Source: Panopea generosa
Lineage: Eukaryota > Mollusca > Bivalvia > Adapedonta > Hiatellidae
NCBI GenBank assembly: GCA_029582155.1
Contig: CM055897.1
Coordinates: forward strand, 88,339,836 to 88,403,835
DNA length: 64,000 nucleotides
Direction of reading: 5' to 3'
Each line of letters starts with the position of its first letter. The first letter of the stretch is position 1. The position numbers and the translations under genes were made by a program. The notes beneath the pieces were generated by a model. It was not told the DNA's origin, made no database searches, and saw only the letters and a list, made by a program, of their open reading frames with translations. Below are positions 11,395-24,889 of the stretch, in pieces.

Positions 11395-14380
11395 TGTTAA
11401 CACTGGTGTGCCATTGATGCACATTGGTGTACATTGGTGTATCATTGGTGTACATTGGCTAACTTTGGTGTACCACTGGTGTACATTGGTTAACATTGGC
11501 TTACATTAGTGTACCATTGACCATTGACCATTGATGTACATTGGTAAACATTGGTGGACCATTGTTGTACATTTGTTAACATTGGTTACAATTGGTGTGC
11601 ATTTGTGTTCTTTGGTATACAATGATGTACATTGCTATATACTGGTATACCATTCGAATACATTGGTGTACCTTGGTTAACATTATTTAACATTAGTGTA
11701 CATTGATGTTTATTGGTAAACATCAATGAGCATTGATAGACATTGATGTATATTGGTATATAATGATATATCATTGGTATACATTGCTGTACTCTTGGCG
11801 TTAAATGGTGTACCAGTGGTTTACATTGGATTTCATTGATGCTTTGTTGGTGTACATGTGTGTACCAGTGGTGTATATTGATGTACCATTTGTGTACATA
11901 AGTGCACCATTGGAGTGTATCAGTGTACATTTGTGTACATTGGTGTACAATTGGTGTACTTTGGTGTACTACTGGTGTATCATTGGTGTACATTGGTGAA
12001 CCATTGGTGTACCCCTTATGTACATTGGTGTACAATGGTGTACAACAATGCATACCAATTTACACCAAAGTACACCGGTATACATTGATGTACCATTGGT
12101 GTACATAAAAGTGTCATTTGTGTACTTTGGTGTACTGTGGTATACATTGTGTACATTGGGGTAGCATTGCTATACATTGGTGTACAATTGTTAACATTGG
12201 TCAACATTGGTGTGCATTGGTGTTCTTTGGTATACATACGTGTACATTGGTGAACATTGTATACAATGGTGTACATTAGTATAGACTGGTATACTATTGG
12301 AATACATTGGTATACCTTGGTTAACATTAATTAACATTGGTGTGCATTGGTATACCTAAGTGAGCATTGGTGTACATTGATGTACGACTGGCGTTAAATG
12401 TTGTACCAGTAGTATACCATTGGTGTACATTTCTGTACCATTGATGTACTATTGATGTACTTTAAAGTATCATTGGAGTATATTAGTGTACCATTGTAGT
12501 ACAGTCGTGTACATTAGTGGACCATTGGTGTACAATTGGCGTACATTGTTGTACCATGGTGTACATTAATGTACCCCATGTGTACATTGGTGTTAAATGG
12601 GGTTTCATTGATTGAAATTCGTGTAACATTAGTGTACAGGAGTGTGCCATCAGTGTAGTTTGGTGTACATTGCCTTGGTATACATTAGTGTACCCTTGGT
12701 ATACACAAGAGTACCATTGGTGTACATTGGTGTATCACTGGTGTATATAGGTGTATTACTGGTGTACATTGGTGTACCATTGAAGTACCATTGGTTTTAT
12801 TTTACTGGTGTACATTGGTGCATATTGGTGTACCATTGGTGTACATTTGTATTCACGGGTTTACATTGGCTAACATTAGTGTACCATTGACCATTGATGT
12901 ACATTTGTTAACATCGGTGGACCATTGGCGTGCACCATTGGCATTGGGTATACATACGTGTACATTGGTATACAATGGTGTACATTGGTATACACTGGTA
13001 TACCATTGGAATACATTTGTGTACCTTTGTTAACATTAATAAACATTGGTGTGCATTGGTGTTCATTGGTTTACCCAAGTGAGGATTGGTGTACATTGGT
13101 GTATTACTGGTGTACATAGGTGTATTACTGGTGTACATTGGTGTACCATTGAAGTACCATTGGTTTTATTTTACTGGTGTACATTGGTGCATATTGGTGT
13201 ACCATTGGTGTACATTTGAATTCACGGGTTTACATTGGCTAACATTAGTGTACCATTGACCATTGATGTACATTTGTTAACATCGGTGGACCATTGGCGT
13301 GCACCATTGGCATTGGGTATACATACGTGTACATTGGTATACAATGGTGTACATTGGTATACACTGGTATACCATTGGAATACATTTGTGTACATTTGTT
13401 AACATTAATAAACATTGGTGTGCATTGGTGTTCATTGGTTTACCCAAGTGAGGATTGGTGTACATTAATGGACATTGGTATACACTGATATACCATTGGT
13501 ATACATTGATGTAAGATTGGCGTTAAATGGTGTACCAGTTGTTTACCATTGGTTGACATTGTTGTACATTGATGCACCAATGGTGTACATTTGTGTACCA
13601 TTGATGTACTATTGATGTACATTAGCGTATTATTAGGGTATATTGTTGTACCATTGTTGTTCATTCGTGTACGTAAGTGGACCATTGGTGTACTTTGGTG
13701 TACTGTTGGTATATCATTGGTGTACCTTGGTGTAAATTGGTGTACATTGGTGTATCATATGTGTACGTTAATGTACCTGTGGTGTACATTGGTGTACAAT
13801 GATGTTTCATTTGTTAAAATTCGTGTAACATTGGTATACATTAGTGTAACATCAGTGTACATTAGTTTACTATTTGTGTACACAAGTGTGACATCAGTGT
13901 ACTTTGGTGTACATTGGTATTCATTGGTGTACATTAGTATACATTGATATACCACCGATGTACATTGGTGTATCACTTGTGTGCATTGGTGTACCATTGG
14001 TGTACCATTGGTATACAATGGTTAACATTGGTGCATATTGGTGTACCATTGGTGTACATTTGTATTCACGGGTTTACATTGGTGTACTATTGGTGTACAG
14101 TTTTGTACCATCAGATAACCATTGATAAATACTTGTATACACTGGTGTACATCAGTGTATATTTGTGTATATTGATGTCCCATTGATGTACGTTGGTGCG
14201 TATTGGTGTACATTGTAGTACCCTTGGTATACATTGGTGTATCACTGTTGTATATTGGTGTACCTTTGGTATACCTTGGTGTATTTTGATGTACCATTGG
14301 TGCACATTGATGTATCATTGGTGTACTTTGGGGTAACAATGGTGCACATTGGTGTACATTAGTGTACGTTGCTGTACCAT
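11395..14380. repeat. ~3-kb degenerate array of TGTACATTGG / TGTACCATTGG
   Basis: Nearly the whole interval is built from 10- and 11-bp units, TGTACATTGG and TGTACCATTGG, with scattered substitutions. Units of mixed length keep frames open in short stretches on both strands, which explains many Val/Tyr/Cys-rich and Thr/Pro/His-rich open frames; none is a gene. A 369-bp block (12721-13089) is repeated almost exactly at 13090-13458. Confidence 0.93.
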
Positions 14381-17300
14381 GTTTATAAAACGTTGCTTTT
14401 GCATTTTCATAATACATTTCCAATGTTTTTAAAACAATCATTACTGTTAAAATTCTTTATCGTTTAATTCCAATCGGTTGTCTTGGAAATGTGTTCTGTC
14501 TGGAAAAGACAATAAAAGGCGTTTCAGTTAAGGAAATCAGGCAAAGCTATAAATCCGTGAGCATATTTTTATCCCATATCTCTTGCAAATTGAATTCAAC
14601 TGATAGCACGATTAATATAACAAGATTTGCCAGATGGTCTGGCAAAGCAGGATTAATCTATCTTTACCGATATCTTATTTGTCTAATATTTCAAAGATAA
14701 TCAACATATTTGATACTTTGGAAATGGAAATATGACTTGAATGTTTTGGGAAATAATGTTGATAAAATGATTACAAAAGGAATCTTCTGAGTAATCACAT
14801 TTCCCAGTATGTGGGATGTTATGGTTGTTAATAATAAACATATTCCCCAGGTAAACACTCTATTAACCCCACAACTACTGACCGTACCAAAGTGGAATAA
14901 ATCCAATACGCTATTGTGAAACTACGTCGTTCATTTAAGACGGAATCTACCGTATTACAGATGTTAGTACATTTAGTACAGTTAGTACAAAGTTGCAATA
15001 CAAACAATAACTTCATGTCTTCATTTCAGATAGGTGCATTTGCTACGTATTTGCTGCGTATTTGCTGAAAACAATCTGCTGTCTCTCTTTCAGACTTTGT
15101 ATATGGTGTCATTATTTTCTTATTTGGTATAATTCAGTTATTAATTGTTTTAGAGCTTATGTGATGCTCTAACCTTTAAATATAACGTCTCCTATTCGAC
15201 TTAAACTTTTTTATTTCTTTAAGTCTGACATTCAAAATTAATCTAATTTCTAAAGCGAGTGTTTGGAGTTTGATATACTGTTCAAATGCATATTTAAGAC
15301 AAAGATTTATATAGCTTTTAAGCGCTACGAACAACTAAGCAAGATAAAATCCGTTAATCGTAAAGCGTATCAAAATGTATTTGGCATTTAAAATGACACT
15401 TGTTCCTGATATTGAATTACAGTAATGGTGTTGTTGATAAGTCATACATATGGTTTAACCGTTGTTAAATACTCCACAATACTGCTGGCGTGTGTAATAA
15501 ACACTGGCAATGTTAACTTCATTACAAGTAAATCATTTAAACAGTTCAAACCAGCACAATGAAGGGAATTACTTTTGGTATAGTAGGACTTAAAAATAAC
15601 TATCGAAGGAAATAGATTTGTTCTGTCCGTAAATTGTAACGAGTTGAAATACAACAGTCGTATTATAAAAGTATATCATTTAAACAATCTAAGCCTGTGG
15701 CTTATGTAAGCATATAATGAGGGAAAAGATTGTTGATATAGTAGAATTTAAAAAAAACCCTATCAAAGTAACGGTGTTTCTTAGAATTTATTCCGTCCAT
15801 AAATCGTGAGCATTTTCAGCATTGCGATTATCGTTGAAACTCGTTATTCGTGATATACATCGGTTCAGCACTATTGGTATATGGTTCTGATTTCCATATT
15901 TGGTATTAATAACCATCCTGTTTCAGAAAATGATCATAAATACAACAAAACTGTCTTCACGGAAAACGTGGTTACAAAATAACTAATGGCAGACGATTCA
16001 CCAATGACAGACAACTCACCGATGACGAAGATATACATTTAAAGTATACTTTTTTTAAATCTGTTTTTTTTTTGTTGAATGTAGAAACAAAAGGTTTAAC
16101 CAAAGTATCACCTTATTCCATTTAGTATGCCATCGTTATGATTTAACCTTTCATGGTGCTGAAAGTATGCCGACCTAATGTGTTTATATAAGGCAACATG
16201 TACTCGTCTATAACGTTTAGTCACTACAGGAACAGTGGTTGGTAGAGAAACAGAGATAGAGCTTAGGCAAACATAAAAACCATGGGCTTAAAAAAATAAT
16301 TTAACCGCTATATTAAAATTCCATTCAGTAGGTGAAGGACATTGGTGTAAACTTGGTGGTTATTAGTATACAAAGGCACTAAAGAACAGAGTAGAATAAA
16401 AAAACAAAACAAACCTGAGCTGAGTTTTAGACCAAGCCATTGGAACGTTAGTACGTTAAATATATGGAGTGTTTATTAAATGCAATATGAACGTGTGTAT
16501 GAAGTGTTTATTTCATTCAAAATGCGTCCAATGAAACAATTTTTATAACAAACATTTTTAAATTTTGAACATCTATGCAAACCTTGTCTTGCCACTAGCC
16601 CTAACGAACACTTGGCTATTTTGCAATCACGTGACTTTCATATAGGCGTAAAGTTTTGTTATAAATCATTTATCATTTTCTAATATAGGCATTTGACAAG
16701 TCAAGTTTTAGCATGAATTTCTGAAACAAAAATAATTTCAAACATCCAGCCATCCAAATTTTATATTAAAAATTGACAACTAAAATCGTCTTTTTTGTGA
16801 TATTTCAAGAAGTATTCAACATAATTTAGAATATGAAGCATTTTTATTTACAACCTAAAGATTGACGAACAAATACATATTCTATTTTTAACCCTTAAAC
16901 AAAGTCTCCATAAAATCCCTAAAACCTTTGGCTGAAACAAGCACCCCAAACAATGTCATTGTATCAGACGGAATTGGTTGAGAAACAACGATAACTGTCC
17001 TATTACCTTTAAGGTTTCTCGCTCACATTGAACTAGACTGGCGGTTTTTATCACCCTATGGAAACTCAAATGTATGCTTTCAATACCTATATTTAAAGTA
17101 TTGTTTTCCAAATATTTTCATATCGAACTATAATATTATTTTATTATTTAAAATCTGATTATAGCCACCAAACCTTTAAGTTAATTTTATTGTTGGAACA
17201 GAGGCTTTGTTAACAAACTAAATATACGCACGTGTTTTATGGGAACTCATAGCAAACGCCACGTAAAACTCGTGACAACGGACATGGCACAGGCAAAACA

Positions 17301-19724
17301 ACACGCTCGAGCCATGAAAACCATACTGATATTGAGCCCCGTCCAGATGCAAAACTGCAAATGTTTTTCATGAAATATATATATAGTTCATTTAGACCGA
17401 TGTCAGTTGAAATAAAGAAATGTATTTTTGATACAAAACTAGTTTACATAATTGGAATGTTTTAACGTTGTACAATCACTGATGACGTCAAACTTTCTAA
17501 GGCAGCCTCCTAAGACATTGGATAAGAGTTATAAAATTACAAGTTAATTTTTTACCAATTTGGTGCGGTGAATGTGTATATTGTATCAATATTATTAAAA
17601 TATCAACATCCGGGCTGAAATAAAAAAAAAAGCTTATAAACACAATCTGGAAATATTTTGATTCTTCTTAAACAATACTCATATTAAGTACAATACAAAC
17701 AAACAGAAAAAATGAAAGACGAACGGTAAATTAAAAAATAACTGCCTCTTGGGAACTGAGACAGGCCTTACCTAGCATGCCATATTGAATATGATGTCAT
17801 TGATAATTTTGGTATAAAATAATCACGCAATGATTAAACAGTGATGATAAAACTGGTTTCAGAAACTGCATTTCAGTTTTTTTCACACACATGTACTTGT
17901 ATGGCAATGTTCACACTCATTGATAGATACAATAATTATTCACAAAAAAATCTTCCTCAAAATCGTTTCTTACTTTCTGTGACGTTTGTACACGTGCTAA
18001 AAACAAATACGAAGTCGAATTTGAACCTATCTCCATACATAATAAAATATTTTCCTAACATATCCTTATACTGTAAAAGCTTTCTTAAAATGTTATATGA
18101 TTCAACATTGATATTTAAAGATCACCAGACTCAGGAATTGCTCTGAGATTAATCTATCGAAAACATACGTTGACTACAAAAATACCTCCGGGTTATATTC
18201 ACAATTTCTTTTATCTCGGCACGTATTTCATTTTAAGCTTATGGAAGCCGATAGAAGTTATAACGTATTTATGTTACACGACATCGATATTGTCCAGAAG
18301 GTATCTATGTTTCTAATTTTACTATTATCTGTAACACACCATTTGTGATATTCTAACCGTTTTGAATTGGTATACAAGGATGAGTGAGGTCAGTTTTATA
18401 CACATTGATTGTGCTCCTGCTGCTGTGACTGACAGGTCATGGTGTTTTATGTTTTATGTATAATTCTGTTGTTATGGCAATCAAGTAATCAATCCAATTA
18501 AGAGACGCATATTTTGGCTATTGTTGTGTAGGTAAGTGTACTAAGATATATACATAATAGAATTAATCATACCCAAGATGGAAATGTAAATGATTTGAAA
18601 ACAATAAAACAATTATTTAATTAACCTTAAACCTACAATATACGTTCGTAATTATTGGAATACACGTCTACACGCACTATTTAATTGGGTAGGTATAGAT
18701 AGATTTAATCACATTTAAAATTTTAATTGACTTAAAAAATATATATATAAACGTTTGAAAATAGTTACATAAAAGTAAGCTAAACTCCTATTTGGAATGT
18801 ATGTGGTGGAAAAGGAACATGTACACATATTTTGAATGATTGTCAAGATGTAAAGTCTCCTGGGAGTAATGCGTATGACATCTACTTTAAACATTGTGAC
18901 GTGCCAGCAACGATGAACACTTTGAATTAATAGCAACGGGATACAAAATAAACTACCTAGAGTATAATGACGTCATCTTATTTGAGACCTTGTTGGATTC
19001 TGTAGTTTGAAATCATGTTTGTAAGTAATTACAGAAGATCCACGTATGGTAGCTTGGCATTATTCAGATAATAAGTCGAATTTGCCATCAATTTGTTTTA
19101 CAATTTATTAAAATATAAGTACATGTAACATACATGGAAACAATCATGCCTTGTTTTACAGTGTAATGTACATAACCGTGTTAATAGTTAATAATTATTT
19201 TACTAAATTATATACAGTTTAAACAATGAGATCATTAAAAAAAACTTTTTGTTATTAGAAATATGTTTTGGTGTCAAGAAAATAAATGCTATATCATGCG
19301 ACTGTATAAACGAGGTATATATCAATCGATATCATTTTAATGTAATGAAAAAGACACAGCCTGTTTAGAAGGAAAGAAAGCCCAGAAATGCGTATTGTGT
19401 TCGCTCCTCCGCAGACGAGCGGTCTATGGAGCATTTCAAAATCACTTGCCGCTTTACGCTGAAGTTATGGGTTTTAGCCAAGTTCTGATTGTATAGTTAT
19501 TTAAACATTAATTTAAAAAATGATATTTTAACAAAATATTCAATACTAGATGGACTGTGCTCAACGAATACTAAATCTCCTGTTAGTTTCTATTTGTATA
19601 TTTTGTAAGTTTAAATAACTTAATGAAGAAAAGTTTGTAAGCATATGATTGCCGGTTTAATGGTTAAACACGATGACAGATGACGTTTTTAATAGTATCA
19701 AGAGTAACGAGATACGTGATAAGG
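14381..19724. other. Unique AT-rich stretch without a supported gene
   Basis: Open frames up to about 100 codons (for example near 17841-18146) fit chance at this base composition and lack splice context. The only structure seen is a diverged direct duplication at 15534-15830. No arrays or long inverted repeats noticed. Confidence 0.5.
15534..15830. repeat. Diverged direct duplication, two ~120-bp copies
   Basis: The copy at about 15534-15645 and the copy at about 15676-15815 share, in order, CATTTAAACA, AATGAGGGA/AATGAAGGGA, ATATAGTAGAATTTAAAAA against GTATAGTAGGACTTAAAAA, and TTTATTCCGTCCATAAAT against TTTGTTCTGTCCGTAAAT. An old tandem duplication; function unknown. Confidence 0.5.
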
Positions 19725-20755
19725 TACTCGAGGGGGACAGCGATAGTGATATCCCGTGCTGTAAGGTACTCGAGGGGGCAGAAATATTGATATCCCGTGC
19801 TGAAAGGTACTCCAGGGGGTGGGGGTAGTAATAGTGATATCCCGTGCTGTAAGGTACTCTAGGAGTGCAGTAATAGTGATATCACGTGCTGTAAGGTACT
19901 CGAGGGGGTAGTAATAGTGATTTCCCGTGCTGTAAGGTAATCGAGGGGGGCAGTAATAGTGATATCCCGTGCTGTAAGGTACTCGAGGGGACAGAAATAG
20001 TGATATCCCGTGCTGAAAGGTACCCGAGGGGGGCAGCGATAGTGATATCCCGTGCTGTAAGGTACTCGAGGGGCAGCGATAGTGATATCACGTGATGTAA
20101 TGTACTCGACGGGTGTGTGGGTGGGAGTTATAGTGATATCACGTGCTGTAAAGTACTCGAGGGGGGTAGAAATAGTGATATCCCGTGCTGTAAGGTACTC
20201 GAGGGGGATAGTTATAGTGATATCCCTTGCTGAAAGGTACTCGAGGGGGCAGTTATAGTGATATCCCGTGCTGTAAGGTACTCAAGGGGGCAGTAATAGT
20301 GACATCCCGTGCTGTAAGGTACTCGAGGGGGCAGTAATAGTGATATCACGTGCTGTAAGGTACTCGAGGGGGCAGTAATAGTGACATCCCGTGCTGTAAG
20401 GTACTCGAGGGGGCAGTAATAGTGATATCACGTGCTGTAAGGTACTCGAAGGGGCAGCAATAGTGATATCCCGTGATATTCCGTGCTGTAAGGTACTCAA
20501 GGGGGCAGTACTAATGATATCCCGTGCTGTAAGATACTCGATGGGGCAGAAATAGTGATATCCCGTGCTGTAAGATACTCGAGGTGGGGGGGGGGAGGGT
20601 AATAGTGATATCCCGTGCTGTAAGGTACTCGAGGGGGCAGTAATAGTGATATCCCGTGCTGTAAGGTACTCGAGGGGGGCAGTAATATTGACATCCCGTG
20701 CTGTAAGGTACTCGAGGGGGCAGTAATAGTGATATGCCGTGCAGAGGAAACAGTC
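19725..20755. repeat. 41-bp minisatellite, first block, ~25 copies
   Basis: Unit: GGTACTCGAGGGGGCAGTAA then TAGTGATATCCCGTGCTGTA and A. Each unit carries an XhoI-type CTCGAG and an EcoRV-type GATATC palindrome. The G-run length varies (4-9). This block mostly has GTAATAG with GATATCACGTG variants and is more diverged than the core of the second block. Open frames on the minus strand are artefacts. Confidence 0.95.
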
Positions 20756-21164
20756 ATATTGGTGTGCATGTGTTCAGCAACTTATATGGTTTGAGTGGGA
20801 AGAAAAGGTAACACCGTACTCTGATATGAAAACACAATCAATGATGATACGCATGTTGGCCGTGACATAACACACAAATGAATAATCAGCGGGGCAACGT
20901 GGACCCGTATTGCTGGATATTTTATGGCAACACATCATTAATGTGTCTGTTAAAGTGTATATAAATACTCATCAAAGATTAGTTACTGCCCCTGTGAAGC
21001 GATGAAACTTTCAATAATTATTAGCAAGTGAAACTGAATTGGCACATTCAGCGATAGACGTCTTTTGAATGTTTTATTTAAATCGGTTGAGATGATCAAC
21101 CAACATTTCGTGTCAAGAATATGAACCAGTGGCGTAGACAGCATGAGTATATGAATATATGTAA
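20756..21164. other. Unique 0.4-kb spacer inside the 41-bp array
   Basis: Non-repetitive sequence separating the two blocks of the 41-bp satellite. No open frame of note, no terminal inverted repeats, and no target-site duplication seen, so I cannot call it an insertion. Confidence 0.6.
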
Positions 21165-23320
21165 GGTACTCGAGGGGGGGGGGGGGTAGTTATAGTGATA
21201 TCCCGTGCTGTAAGGAACTCGAGGGGGCAGTTATAGTGATATCCCGTGCTATAAGGTACTCGAGGGGGGCAGTTATAGTGATATCCCGTGCTGTAAGGTA
21301 CTCGAGGGGGCAGTTATAGTGATATCCCGTGCTGTAAGGTATTCGAGGGGGGCAGTTATAGTGATATCCCGTGCTGTAAGGTACTCGAGGGGGGCAGTTA
21401 TAGTGATATCCCGTGTAGTGATATCCCGTGCTGTAAGGTACTCGAGGGGGGTAGTTATAGTGATATCCCGTGCTGTAAGGTACTCGAGGGGGCAGTTATA
21501 GTGATATCCCGTGCTGTAAGGTACTCGAAGGGGGGCAGTTATAGTGATATCCCGTGCTGTAAGGTACTCGAAGGGGCAGTTATAGTGATATCCCGTGCTG
21601 TAAGGTACTCGAGGGGGGCAGTTATAGTGATATCCCTTGCTGTAAGGTACTCGAGGGGGCAGTTATAGTGATATCCCGTGCTGTAAGGTACTCGAAGGGG
21701 GGCAGTTATAGTGATATCCCGTGCTGTAAGGTACTCGAGGGGGCAGTTATAGTGAATCCCGTGCTGTAAGGTACTCGAGGGGGCAGTTATAGTGATATCC
21801 CGTGCTGTAAGGTACTCGAGGGGGCAGTTATAGTGATATCCCGTGCTGTAAGGTACTCGAGGGGGGCAGTTATAGTGATATCCCGTGCTGTAAGGTACTC
21901 GAAGGGGCAGTTATAGTGATATCCCGTGCTGTAAGGTACTCGAGGGGGCAGTTATAGTGATATCCCGTGCTGTAAGGTACCCGAGGGGGCTGTTATAGTG
22001 ATATCCCGTGATACCCGTGCTGTAAGGTACTCGAGGGGGCAGTTATAGTGATATCCCGTGCTGTAAGGTACTCGAGGGGGCAGTTATAGTGATATCCCGT
22101 GCTGTAAGGTACTCGAGAGGGGCAGTTATAGTGATATCCCGTGCTGTAAGGTACTCGAGGGGGCAGTTATAGTGATACCCCGTGCTGTAAGTTACTCGAG
22201 GGGGGGGGCAGTTATAGTGATACCCCGTGCTATCAGGTACTCGAGGGGGGCAGTTATAGTGATATCCCGTGCTGTAAGGTACTCGAGGGGGCTGTAATAT
22301 TGATATCCCGTGTTACCCTGTGCTGTAAGGTACTCGAGGGTGCAGAAATAATGATATCCCGTGCTGTAAGGTACTCGAGGGAGGGCAGTAATAATGATAT
22401 CCCGTGCAATCAGGTACTCGAGGGGGCAGTAATAGTGATACCCCATGCTGTAAGGTACTCGAAGGGGCAGTAATAGTGATATCACGTGCTGTAAGGTACT
22501 CTAAGGAGCAGTAAAAGTGATATCCCGTGCTGTAAGGTACTCGAGGTGGGGGGGGGAGAAATAGTGATATCCCGTGCTGTAAGGTACTCGGGGGGGGGGG
22601 AATTTATAGTGATATCCCGTGCTATAAGGTACTTGAGGGGGCAGTTATAGTGATATCTCGTGCTGTAAAGTACTCGAGGGGGCAGTAATACTGATATTAT
22701 GTGCTGTAAGGTACTCGAAGGGGGTAGTAATAGTGATATCCCGTGCTGTAAGGTACTCGACGGCGCAGTAAAAGTGATATCACGTGCTGTTAGGTACACG
22801 AAGGGAGGCAGTAATAGTGATATCCCGTGCTGTAAGTTACTCGAGGGGCAGTAATAGAGATATCACGTGCTGTAAGGTACTCGAGGGAGCAGAAATAGTG
22901 ATATCCCGTGATGTAAGGTACTCGAGAGACAGTAATAGTGATATCCCGTGCAATGAGGTACTCGAGGGGGCAGCAATAGTGATATCCCGTGCTGTAAGTT
23001 ACTCGAGGAGGCAGTAATAGAGATATCACGTGCTGTAAATTACTCGAGAGGGCAGTAATAGTGATATCCCGTGCTGTAAGGTACTCGAGAGGGTAGTAAT
23101 AGTGATATCACGTGCTGTAAGGTACTCGAGGGGGGCAGTAATAGTGATATCACGTGCTGTAAGTTACTCGAGGGGGCAGCAATAGAGATATCCCTGGCTG
23201 TAAGGTACTCGAGGGGGCAGTTATAGTGATATCGCGTGCTGTAAGATACTCGAGGGATAGGGGGAGGGGGGTTGGGGGTGGTGGGGGTGGTGGGGGCAGT
23301 AATATTGATATCCCGTGCTG
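21165..23320. repeat. 41-bp minisatellite, second block, ~52 copies
   Basis: Same unit as the block at 19725-20755. From about 21165 to 22290 nearly every copy has the GTTATAG form and is very uniform. From about 22290 to 23320 copies return to GTAATAG and are more diverged. Partial-unit duplications (GATATCCCGTG repeated) occur near 21410, 22005 and 22305. The right end degenerates into G-rich GGTGGGGGTGGTGGGGG at 23270-23297. Confidence 0.95.
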
Positions 23321-24889
23321 TGATTTGTGCTAAAAATAGACAAATATATAACTATCAAAGACACTGCCAACAAAGCAACACGAGTAAATCGAAATACAGA
23401 ATAATTATGATAAGTACAATATATACACAGAGAAGAAGTGACAGCAGGGTCATCAACTTGAAACTGTGGGTCACAAGAGAAGCCTTGTGGACATTTTAAT
23501 CTGGTGATCGGGTTCATATCTCTCTCTATATATATAGTAGGTTTCAGTGCACTAAAACATTAATAAATATGCTTCGATGTCTTCTAAAGTAACAATTTCA
23601 ACATGACGATGCCTTCTTTCTTTTATCACGAGTTCATATAATGATCGACTTTAGGTTCAAACAACCAGACATAATCGTATGGGCTAAGTACCGATTCATA
23701 TTGACCAGTTCATTAATTCAGTTCATATTGGCTGAGTTCGCATCATATGACGTCAAATATTTTTCGATAACAAGGCTAATATAATTAAGTTAATTTCTAA
23801 TACGGCATACAATATTTGTTTGTTTTTTGTAAAGGACATGGTGCAGTTGAAGGAACCATTATGCGGAATTCTTCGCGGTACAACCTGACAAACTTCTAAA
23901 ACTAAATATTAATTTCTTAAATTAGATAGAAGTGGATTTATAGAAGAGATTTAAGTCTAATTTAAGAAAGCGAAATAATCTCAAGAAATTACTTTCACAA
24001 CACTGTAGATTGAATTTTATGATTAAATAAACACTTCAACAAAATTTAATATTGTTATTACTGGTATAATTTGAGCGACAGCGTAAGAGAGATATCCAAA
24101 TAGCGATTCTTAAAACGTAACATAAGTGGTAATCTTTCTGCCATATCGAAAACATTATTAGTTGAGTTAGCAAATATTGATTCTGAAATGTCTACTGGGA
24201 ACTGAAGTCAATATTGTGAAATTCAGAAATGTACGCATAAACTACATTCGGTATGTTGAAAATGTCTTTATTGAACAACTCTAAAAGCTAGTGTAATATG
24301 TACAGATTGCGAAATAAGAAGTCCACTTGGAGTTACATATTGAATGAATGCAAGTACTGTTCACCAAAAATATGAATATATTCGACCAATTTCACTGCTG
24401 TGCTTATCTTCAAGAGTTATTGAAACGGCACTGATGTTGCATAGTAACGAGTCAAAATACGCCAACGTAAAGGGATATGTTAATCATGGAACCTCTTTTA
24501 TATCTTAAAAAGAGGTTGACTGTTCAATACTGGCTTTAACAATTTTATGAAGAATTATTATTTTCTTTTCTTAGATTTGCGTTATCTGTTGTCATTTTGT
24601 ACATAGGAAATATTGTGAGTAGCAGATCTTTCAGTCGTCTGTCACAGGTATCGATATGTTCACTCGCAAACAACATTCTATTTTGCCCCTATCTGTTTGG
24701 TGTCTGTGTACAGTAATTCACTTCCGCAGGAAGCTTCCAAATTATTCATTTTGGCAGCCGCAGCTTCGGTTAATGTAAATAACATCGCATGATAACGTTG
24801 TTTTGATCATAAATGATTTGTCGCTGCTTAAAATAAATTTATTTCCTTCAAGGAGATGTAGACACGGCCTCCTGTCTGATATGCCAGGA
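23321..24889. other. Unique AT-rich stretch, no gene seen
   Basis: No supported coding exon on either strand. A modestly GC-richer segment at about 24640-24790 (TCCGCAGGAAGCTTCC, GGCAGCCGCAGCTTCGG) shows no splice-bounded frame. Confidence 0.5.

Noticed and set aside
11586..14441. Many Val/Tyr/Cys- and Thr/Pro/His-rich open frames of 60-155 codons on both strands
   Set aside because: All come from the TGTACATTGG satellite; mixed 10/11-bp units and simultaneous openness of opposite frames show there is no coding constraint.
19882..23029. Series of Ser/Leu/Pro-rich minus-strand frames
   Set aside because: They follow the 41-bp satellite; frames break every few units because 41 is not a multiple of three.
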